From Acidihalobacter aeolianus (lineage in GTDB: Bacteria > Pseudomonadota > Gammaproteobacteria > DSM-5130 > Acidihalobacteraceae), in contig NZ_CP017448.1 in assembly GCF_001753165.1 (NCBI RefSeq), positions 2,917,183 through 2,981,182 on the forward strand: a DNA stretch of 64,000 nucleotides, read 5' to 3'. The notes below the pieces were generated by a model that did not search any database, was not told the origin of the DNA, and saw only the letters and a program-made list of their open reading frames with translations. The position numbers and the translations under genes were made by a program. This document shows positions 58,317 to 64,000 of the stretch, piece by piece. Numbering within the stretch: the first letter of the stretch is position 1; each line of letters starts with the position of its first letter.

Positions 58317-59178
58317 GATCGCCGTCGACCTGGACTTGGCGAAATTCTTCGACAACGTCCAGCACGATACCCTTATGGTCAGAGTGGCCAGAAAGGTGCG
58401 CGACAAGCGGCTGCTGGCCCTGATCGGTCGCTACCTGCGGGCGGGTGTCCTGGTCGGGGAGTCCATCCAGGCAACGGAAATCGGCACGCCGCAGGGCGGG
58501 CCGCTCTCTCCGCTGCTGGCCAATATCCTTTTGGACGACCTTGACCGAGAACTGGACGGACGTGGCCACCGGTTTGCCCGCTACGCGGACGACCTGGTGA
58601 TCCTCGTCAAGACTTTCAGAGCCGGAGAACGGGTGAAGGCGAGCGTGACCCGTTTCCTCACCCGAAAGTTGGCACTGGTGGTCAATGAGCAGAAGAGCCG
58701 GGTAGTGAAGACCAACGACTGCACGTTTCTCGGGTTTACGTTTCGGGGAACGAAGCTGCGCTGGTCCGACCGCGCCTTCGAGGACTTCAGGCACCACGTC
58801 CGGCGATTGACCGGTCGTTCCTGGGGCGTCTCGATGGCATACCGATTCATGAAGCTCGCCCGGTACGTGCGAGGCTGGATGGGTTACTTCGGCATCTCGG
58901 ATTACTACCGACCGCTCCCCGAGATCGACCATTGGCTGCGCCGCCGGGTGCGCATGTGCTACTGGAAACAGTGGCGCTATGTGCGCACCAAGGTCCGCCA
59001 CCTGGTGGCCTTGGGGACGTTCAAACGCCAAGCGATCCTGACGGCGCTCAGCAGCAAGAGCTACTGGCATCTATCCCGCACGCTGGCGACACAATCCGGA
59101 ATGACGAATGAGTGGCTGAAACGCCAAGGGCTGATCGGTATCCGCGATCTGTGGATGAAAGCCCATGGCTATGCTTGA
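58315..59178 (+). pseudogene. group II intron reverse transcriptase/maturase, N-terminally truncated
   Basis: LtrA-type intron-encoded protein. Present are RT motifs from DLDLAKFFDNVQHD, TPQGGPLSPLLANILLDDLD, the catalytic RYADDLVIL and TFLGFTF, then the maturase domain (YVRGWMGYFGISDYYRPL, RRRVRMCYWKQW). The first 120-150 residues (RT0-RT2) are missing, so the enzyme is almost certainly inactive. 287 residues remain of about 420. The short C-terminus without an endonuclease domain fits group IIC/bacterial-C introns. Intron RNA domains V and VI follow downstream, split by an IS. Confidence 0.88.
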
Positions 59179-59375
59179 TCTCCCTGTGTGCTTCTTTCTT
59201 ATGAACCGCCTAGTGCGGACCCGCATGCTAGTGTAGTGTTCCATACAGAATGACGATTCTCATGGAAGCTGATCTGCTGCGCGTGTCGCCATAATCAACG
59301 TAGGTTGTTATTTGATGAGATTAGCGTCAGCCATCGATTTATCCCGTTAAGGAACGAAAAATACTCCGGCAGTAC

Positions 59376-60521
59376 GTGCGCAGTCGAACGACACCGGTGA
59401 GGCTTATCGAGCGTGCAAAGATTATCTTGCTTGCCGATGATGGTGCGACCAATCAGACGATTGCCAGCGACCTGGGTGTCACAGAAAACAAGGTTGGGCG
59501 TTGGCGCAATCGTTATGCACAAGGCGGCCTGAAGGCGATCGAAAAAGACCGGCCCCGCGGTAAGAATCAGGGTGGCAAAAAGACAGCCGCTCAAATCCGG
59601 CTGCGAAACAAAGTGATCCATATGACCACACAGGAAACGCCGGAAGATGCGACACACTGGTCAACGCGCTCATGGCGTATCCACCTCTGTTGACTGTGAT
59701 CTTGGTCGTGATCAGTCAGCAGGGTACGCCACCTAATTCAGGACTCGTCGTACACCAGAAATCACAATAACTCGCGGAGTTTGGCGAAGCAGTTAAACAC
59801 AACACATACCTTTGTCCATCGTGTATGGAAAGCGGTTGGATTGAAACCGCATCTTATCAAGACGTTCAAGGTCAGCACCGATCCGCGCTTTGAAGAGAAA
59901 CTCCATGATGTCGTCGGACTCTATCTTGATCCGCCCCACAATGCGGTGGTGCTGAGTCTTGATGAAAAGAGTTCAATCCAGGCACTGGATCGCACACAGC
60001 CAGGTTTACCGATTAAGAAAGGCCGCTGCGGCACCATGACGCATGACTATAAACGCCATGGTACCAGCACACTGTTTGCCGCCCTGGATATTGCAACAGG
60101 TCACGTGATGGGTGAATCCTACCCGCAGCACCGGCATCAGGAATTTCTTAAATTCCTGAAAAAAGTCGAGCGGCAAACGCCAAGGGATAAAGAGATCCAT
60201 ATCATCCTGGATAACTACGCGACGCATAAACACCCCAACGTGCTGGAATGGATTGAAAAGAAGAAACGCATCTTCATCCATTTTGTTCCGACCAGTTCTT
60301 CCTGGTTAAATCTAGTGGAAAGATTTTTTGGGATACTGACAGACAAACGATTGCGCAGAAGTGTATTTACATCGGTGACAGAATTGGAGGCGGCTTTGAA
60401 AGACTTTATTGAACAACACAACAGGAACCCAAAGCCATTCGCATGGACGAAATCAACAGAAGAAATCTTGGAGAAAGTCGGGCGCGCGCGTGAACAACTC
60501 AATAATCTTCAGACTATTTGA
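59376..60521 (+). pseudogene. IS630 transposase, disrupted
   Basis: DDE transposase in two blocks. The N-terminal helix-turn-helix part (IERAKIILLADDGATNQTIA, KVGRWRNRYAQGGL) is read from 59376. The catalytic part (AKQLNTTHTFVHRVWKAVGL onward) is read from about 59,781 to 60,521. The catalytic acids are visible: SLDEKSSIQAL, ILDNYATHKHP and NLVERFFGIL. The blocks belong to one protein (THWSTR joins SLAKQLN), interrupted by 108 extra bases at 59669-59776 flanked by CGCG on both sides. Stops inside the insert end the first block. Confidence 0.88.
59669..59776. repeat. 108-bp hairpin-forming insertion in the IS630 transposase
   Basis: Removing these bases restores the transposase reading exactly. 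A CGCG at 59665-59668 is repeated at 59773-59776, as expected for a 4-base target duplication. The insert folds on itself: TGGCGTATCC faces GGTACGCCA and TGTTGACTGTGATC faces GATCAGTCAGCA around a short loop. I do not recognise it as a known element. Confidence 0.6.
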
Positions 60522-60591
60522 AATACTGCACTAGGTGGTGTGGGGAGGGCGGGCTAAACACCCGCCCTTACCCGATTATGCGTTACCCTCT

Positions 60592-61230
60592 TTAACGTTC
60601 ATTCCGATCTTGATCATTGTCGATTTCTGCATGCTCAATAATATCTTTGTCTTGGTGTCTATCGAGCGCCAACAACGGTTTATTAACCAATTCGTTCAAT
60701 AGCGGCGCAAGGTCTTTATCGGTAGCGCCTAATTCTTTCGCGATCCTGACACGCCCAGCAATAGCCTCATTTTCCAACTTTATATTTTCAAGACGAAGTC
60801 GGCGTTCTTCCGCAGATTCCCTATATTCTCTATCCTTACGCCTTTCATGACGGTCATTTAGATATTGGCGTATTACTTCTAGCGGATTAATTTTACCCAA
60901 AAATTCCCAGAACCCAGGAGAACTCAGTCGAACCGCTGACAAAATAAGCTGCTCGGAGTGTGGCACCAACGATGACACTTCATCTGCGGTAGGAGGCCAA
61001 TCTCTGACATAACGAACAGCACGTCGTGGTCCTAGTGGCCAGCCATACATCAACCCTGGGTAAACAGGGAAGGGAAACTCACGGGACACTCGTTTAAATC
61101 CATCCATTACCGATTCGAAAACAAGAAGCGATTCATAGGCGTGTTTTAAATCGGCTAAATACTCTTCAACTAGCGCGACCTCAACTTCACCGTGACCGTG
61201 TATCCTTATTCTTCCCTGTCTTTGTGGCAT
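60592..61230 (-). CDS. integron cassette gene 3: hypothetical protein (212 aa)
   Basis: Not recognised. Soluble, charged protein; the middle to C-terminal part (about 125-170, with RHERRKDREYRESAEERRLR) is strongly helical and may be a coiled coil. GGAGG precedes its ATG (MPQRQGRIRIHGHGEVEVAL). It is the third of three minus-strand genes bounded by attC sites; the attC upstream is at 61256-61320. The downstream side is interrupted by the group II intron. GC is clearly lower than in the chromosome core. Confidence 0.7.
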   Translation of the reverse strand: MPQRQGRIRIHGHGEVEVALVEEYLADLKHAYESLLVFESVMDGFKRVSREFPFPVYPGLMYGWPLGPRRAVRYVRDWPPTADEVSSLVPHSEQLILSAVRLSSPGFWEFLGKINPLEVIRQYLNDRHERRKDREYRESAEERRLRLENIKLENEAIAGRVRIAKELGATDKDLAPLLNELVNKPLLALDRHQDKDIIEHAEIDNDQDRNER

Positions 61231-61255
61231 AGACTATTCCTCCAACTCTTATCAC

Positions 61256-61320
61256 GCATAACGGTTAAGCTGTGGGGCGGCGCAGCGAAGCAAGCCGTCC
61301 CACACGAGCGCATTGTTAGC
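61256..61320 (-). repeat. attC recombination site between cassettes 2 and 3
   Basis: On the minus strand it starts GCTAACAATGCGCTCG three bases after the cassette 2 stop, continues through a stem (TGTGGGACGGC facing GCCGCCCCACA), and ends CTTAACCGTTATGC. The outer GCTAAC/GTTATGC ends and the inner imperfect palindrome of about 65 bases are the attC design. Gene 3 begins shortly after. Confidence 0.85.
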
Positions 61321-61323
61321 CCA

Positions 61324-62256
61324 TTATTTTAAACCTTTATCAGATAGCCATTTTTCAAGCTGCTCCGGAAGCGAATTCTTAACTTCCGTAGTGTCAAATT
61401 GCTTGTATAAACGACCAGTTAGGTCTGTAGACAAAGACTTCAATGTTTTATCTTTTAATAATAAGACATCTTTTCCCATACCTAACATATAACCCACTTC
61501 AAGAGTTACATTAGGATTAAAATCATTCTCTGTGATCCTATCAAAAACAGCAATGCCAAAATCACATGCATGCATATACACTTTAACATTTGGAAAGAGA
61601 TCATCCATATATTCTTTATCATCGGCTCTTAATCCAACAATATTATTCCTTTTAAGAATTTCTTTTATTGTTTCTACAATTTCATTGTGGAGTTTCGTGT
61701 TTCCAAATTGCATTATGATAAATGCTGTTTTAGTTCCATTTGGATAGTCTTTTCTGAATTTTTCTAAACCTGATGCTATTTCGGGTGTTGAAATCGCCTG
61801 CTCTGATATTCTTTTTTCTGGTTTTTGTTGAGCTTCGAGAACAGAGTTTACATACTGCACTACTATTTGCTGCACATATTCTTCGAGATCTTTCTCTAAG
61901 ATGTGTTGAGGGTACGAGAATGCCCATACTACATCTCCAACTTCAATTCGTACTTGGTGAGTAATGCTTTGAAGTTCAAGTCTTCCATGAGATGAAAGAT
62001 CTCGATAATTTATTGATGTTCCACCAGGAGCATTTGCAAAAACGATGTGATAACTTGAAGTGTCTTTACCTACAAAGAGGAAAGTACATTGTTGAACTGA
62101 TAAAAGAGATGCTGGCACTTGCAAAGAGAGAGCATATTTTCTCACTTTGTCACCGAAGCTCTTTACTACTTCATTTACTTTTTTTCGTTCTTCTTCTGGT
62201 AGATCGCCACCGATACTTGCCATACCACCAGATGTAATAAATTGAATCGCCGACAT
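61324..62256 (-). CDS. integron cassette gene 2: predicted nucleotide-processing (deoxyribosyltransferase/TIR-related fold) protein
   Basis: 310 residues. The N-terminal 170 residues are of unknown type, perhaps a sensor domain. The C-terminal domain (about 175-290) has KTAFIIMQFGN (178-184), GLRADD (208-213), the strand CDFGIAVFDR (231-240) and NPNVTLEVGYMLGMGKDVLL with Glu253. This order is shared by nucleoside 2-deoxyribosyltransferase-like and TIR-related nucleotide-binding domains, several of which are anti-phage effectors that act on NAD or nucleosides. That role is inference. The gene starts after GTTAGCCCACACAAGGAG, an attC end carrying its ribosome site. Confidence 0.75.
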   Translation of the reverse strand: MSAIQFITSGGMASIGGDLPEEERKKVNEVVKSFGDKVRKYALSLQVPASLLSVQQCTFLFVGKDTSSYHIVFANAPGGTSINYRDLSSHGRLELQSITHQVRIEVGDVVWAFSYPQHILEKDLEEYVQQIVVQYVNSVLEAQQKPEKRISEQAISTPEIASGLEKFRKDYPNGTKTAFIIMQFGNTKLHNEIVETIKEILKRNNIVGLRADDKEYMDDLFPNVKVYMHACDFGIAVFDRITENDFNPNVTLEVGYMLGMGKDVLLLKDKTLKSLSTDLTGRLYKQFDTTEVKNSLPEQLEKWLSDKGLK

Positions 62257-62273
62257 TATCTCTCCTTGTGTGG

Positions 62274-62341
62274 GCTAACGACCAAGCTCACTCGACGAAA
62301 ACCGCGTAGCGGTTTTTGGTCGAGTGGAGCGCCGTGTTAGC
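62274..62341 (-). repeat. attC recombination site between cassettes 1 and 2
   Basis: Read on the minus strand it begins GCTAACACGGCGCTCCACTC about ten bases after the cassette 1 stop and ends GGTCGTTAGC before gene 2. The arms (CTCCACTCGAC facing GTCGAGTGAG, and inner AAAACCGC facing GCGGTTTT) form the imperfect hairpin of an attC site, 68 bases in all. Confidence 0.88.
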
Positions 62342-62350
62342 TGTGGCCGC

Positions 62351-62941
62351 TTACATCCCCAGAGATGGACCACTACGTTCCCTCTTAATTTCTCTTACCA
62401 TTTCAGGCGTAGGATCTAGTTTTAAGCCGTGATCCAAGCCAAACTCATACAAGTTCATGCAACTGGTAATTTTCTTGTCTTTACTGATACCTGCAACAAA
62501 GGAATAACTACCAACAGAGCCGCCGCTCGACTCTCCAATTTTTGATTTATGTTTAATAAGCTCATCAAGATAGGAAATGAATTCCTGCTTTTCTTTCCCT
62601 GCCTCGAATATCTCACTGATTTTAGATATGGATTTGTTTGAAAAGTAAGTTCTACCACCAAGCCAAAAACCGCCATCCACTACTTGACCATAGATTAAAA
62701 AGTGATGGTCATCATTAGGAGATAGTGCACTCTTCGCTGACTCGTAGTTCTTGTATTTTTTCTTTTCGGATGACAATGACTCTAAATCCTTTTTGAACTC
62801 CAAAATAACCCACTTTTCATTAGTAGAGAGAAAAGCATCTCCAGCTTTTTCTTGTTCTCCATCTAGAGGAGACAGAATCATCTCATCAGGAATGAACCTC
62901 CTGATGAAGTAGCACTCAACGGTTTTTTCCCACCACTTCAT
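62351..62941 (-). CDS. integron cassette gene 1: possible PD-(D/E)XK-like protein (196 aa)
   Basis: Not recognised by name. Soluble. Residues 28-50 hold an arrangement like the nuclease core: Glu-rich GEQEKAGD with Asp35, then KWVILEFKKD with Glu48 and Lys50 (D-x12-ExK). This fits a PD-(D/E)XK fold, but other folds are possible. The gene starts after GTTAGCTGCACAAGGAG, the same attC-end/ribosome-site design as cassette 2, although no complete attC with a matching left half is seen upstream of it. Low GC. Confidence 0.6.
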   Translation of the reverse strand: MKWWEKTVECYFIRRFIPDEMILSPLDGEQEKAGDAFLSTNEKWVILEFKKDLESLSSEKKKYKNYESAKSALSPNDDHHFLIYGQVVDGGFWLGGRTYFSNKSISKISEIFEAGKEKQEFISYLDELIKHKSKIGESSGGSVGSYSFVAGISKDKKITSCMNLYEFGLDHGLKLDPTPEMVREIKRERSGPSLGM

Positions 62942-63349
62942 CTAATTCTCCTTGTGCAGCTAACTTAAAGTAGACACCCTAAAGGGGTGCGTTGAACCAC
63001 ACCTGACAGGTGCCTAAACTACAATCATGCTCGCCTTATCAAGGCTTACACATCACATCGAGCCGTCAAATACACCCTAAAGCGGACAGCAAGTACACCT
63101 CTGCGCACAGCTGGGATCGAATGGCTGCATCCCCGGTCCAATACCCACTCACGCAAAAATGAGTAAGTGCTGGCGCGTTCATACGGCGATAGCCAAGCCT
63201 GTTTCCCTACGTGTGAAACTCGATGATATCGAGCACCATCGCCCGTACGCGCCAAGCGAATGACCACGGTAGACAACGGGTTAATGAAGTAGAGCTGCGG
63301 GCGGTTGATAAGTTCCGCCGCTGAGCGATGGCCAAGCGTGAAAAAACGT
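62942..63349. other. non-coding boundary between cassette array and core genome
   Basis: About 400 bases with no gene I support. It holds the GTTAGC end (62956-62965 region, read on minus) with a small hairpin CACCCTAAAGGGGTG next to it, which may be the truncated first recombination site. Further right, a minus-strand reading (63,046-63,350) such as YFINPLSTVVIRLARTGDGA has no recognisable family and could be a gene remnant. No integrase gene is present. Confidence 0.5.
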
Positions 63350-64000
63350 TCAGCCCGGCGGCGAAACGTCCAACGCCTCGCCCAACACCCGCATCCCCGC
63401 ACCCTCGCGCTCGGCGACGAGTACGCCGTTACGGAACACGGCGCGGCGCGGCGGGAGGCGGCGCAGGGCTTCGTCCTCGGTGGGGACGTCCCACAGGATG
63501 AGGTCGGCGGGGGCGCCGACGGCGATGGCGTGATCGCTCAGGCCGAAGGCGGCGGCGGGCATGTCGGTGAGCATGCGGAACAGCCAGGGGCGTTCGTCCG
63601 CGCCGATGATCTGGGCGTAGTGCATGAGCACGAAGGCGGCCTTGAGCGGGTCGCCATCGCCCATGGGATACCAGGGGTCCATCACGGAGTCGTGGCCGCA
63701 GGCGACGTTGAGCCCGGCCTGCAGCATTTCCTTGATGCGTGCGTGACCGCGGCGCGTGGGATAGCCGTCGAAGCGCCCTTGCAGGACGGAATTGTCCAGC
63801 GGGTTGGTGACCACGTGCAGGCCGGCGCGGGCCATGTAGCCGATCAGCTTGCCGGCGTAGGCGCCGTTGTAGCCGTGCGAGGCGGTCAGGTGGCTGGCGG
63901 TGACCTTGCCGGATACGCCCTGGCGCAGGGTCTGCGCGGCCATGACCTCGACGAAGCGCGACTGATCGTCGTCGGTCTCGTCGCAGTGGATGTCCACCCG
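63350..64000 (-). CDS. codA: cytosine deaminase-type amidohydrolase, C-terminal part
   Basis: Runs off the right edge; the N-terminal metal-binding HxH is outside. Visible are VDIHCDETDDDQSRFVEVMA, the TASHLTASHGYNGAYAGKL metal-His region, ANPL-like VTNPLDNSVLQGRFDGYPTR, RIKEMLQAGLNVACGHDSVM (metal Asp) and DPWYPMGDGDPLKAAF. All match E. coli CodA in order. The C-terminal composite beta-sandwich is present. CodA-like proteins deaminate cytosine, but relatives act on isoguanine and other rings. No transporter gene (codB) is seen in the window. Confidence 0.9.
   Translation of the reverse strand, partial: RVDIHCDETDDDQSRFVEVMAAQTLRQGVSGKVTASHLTASHGYNGAYAGKLIGYMARAGLHVVTNPLDNSVLQGRFDGYPTRRGHARIKEMLQAGLNVACGHDSVMDPWYPMGDGDPLKAAFVLMHYAQIIGADERPWLFRMLTDMPAAAFGLSDHAIAVGAPADLILWDVPTEDEALRRLPPRRAVFRNGVLVAEREGAGMRVLGEALDVSPPG

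Larger units (their letters stand above)
59229..60533 (+). mobile_element. IS630-family insertion sequence
   Basis: About 1.3 kb flanked by a TA duplication (59229-59230 and 60532-60533), the target used by IS630/Tc1-mariner elements. The imperfect terminal inverted repeats start GTGTAGTGTTCCATACAG (left) and GTGCAGTATTTCAAATAG (right, read from the other strand). It inserted into domain V of the group II intron. The transposase gene is broken by a secondary insertion. Confidence 0.88.
58315..60576 (+). mobile_element. 5'-truncated group II intron interrupted by an IS630-type element
   Basis: The RT gene is followed by a domain V hairpin whose two halves are separated: GAACCGCCTAGTGCGGACC and CGCATGCTA at 59203-59230, then GGTGGTG from 60534. 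Joined at the TA, they form the stem CCGCCTAG/CTAGGTGG and the inner TGCGG/CCGCA, the normal intron domain V. A domain VI-like hairpin (GGGCGGGC TAAACA CCCGCCC) follows, ending near CCCGAT 60576. The 5' end is missing. The 3' exon is TATGCGTTACCC, which reads as the edge of the attC region of the neighbouring cassette. Confidence 0.75.

Noticed and set aside
58195-59070. 291-codon minus-strand reading opposite the intron RT
   Set aside because: The RT motifs, including YADD, are unambiguous on the plus strand; the opposite frame has none. Only the short tail at 58217-58316, in another frame, is kept as a possible remnant.
63046-63402. 118-codon minus-strand reading left of the amidohydrolase
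   Set aside because: Its start overlaps the amidohydrolase end in another frame and it has no recognisable motif; mentioned only as a possible gene remnant.

Overview
The window comes from a GC-rich gammaproteobacterium. The order kdsD-kdsC-lptC-lptA-lptB-rpoN-hpf-ptsN, the short RppH, PtsP, LptA/C and a copper/cytochrome/RegBA region fit a chemolithotrophic member of the Chromatiales/Ectothiorhodospiraceae type (for example an Acidihalobacter-like organism). That taxonomic placement is inference; no rRNA gene is present to settle it.

Layout. (1) 1-13.9 kb, + strand: end of an SDR epimerase, a Ca/Na antiporter, the Kdo/LPS-transport genes, rpoN, and a sugar-permease-free 'regulatory' PTS (hpf, ptsN, hprK, rapZ, EIIA-Man, HPr, ptsI) followed by mgtE and a TlpA-like thioredoxin. 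lptA carries an apparent 1-base frameshift. (2) 13.9-18 kb: ptsP (with an in-frame amber codon), rppH, a HAD-IB phosphatase and an unknown gene. (3) 18-36 kb: one giant imperfect inverted repeat centred near 27,044. The left arm (P-type ATPase without its C-terminus, sulP, two small genes, hemL, thiE, thiD) reads cleanly up to about 25.6 kb. The right arm holds the same genes in mirror order but riddled with single-base indels, and the noise runs on into the single-copy 5' end of nadC. I read it as a fold-back (template plus complement) long-read artefact left unpolished, not as biological decay, but it must be checked against reads. (4) 36-43.6 kb: nadC, dgkA-like kinase, an FAD/NAD oxidoreductase, a YfaZ-like porin, LysR, DUF1820, quinone oxidoreductase, sseA-msrA and a membrane thioredoxin. 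(5) 43.6-50.2 kb: CopC/CopD copper genes with an outer-membrane-like partner, divergent from a RegB/RegA redox two-component pair with a perfect RegA-like palindrome between them, then cytochrome b/Sel1/DUF2493 and a small cytochrome c. (6) 50.4-58 kb: an MHYT-PAS-GGDEF-EAL protein, a PEBP-like protein, a LysR/DODA-dioxygenase divergent pair, YceI, a membrane protein and a small His/Met-rich exported protein. (7) 58.2-63 kb: an accessory island, lower in GC: a 5'-truncated group II intron whose domain V is split by an IS630-family element (itself broken by a 108-bp hairpin insertion), then three promoterless-looking gene cassettes on the minus strand separated by two attC sites, with no integrase in view (a CALIN-type array). 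(8) 63.35-64 kb: C-terminal half of a cytosine-deaminase-type amidohydrolase.

The most interesting biology is the cassette array, with a candidate nucleotide-processing effector and a candidate PD-(D/E)XK protein, together with the nested intron/IS insertions next to it, and the putative RegA operator between the copper genes and regBA. The most important technical point is the 18-kb palindrome, which should not be annotated as real duplicated pseudogenes until verified.
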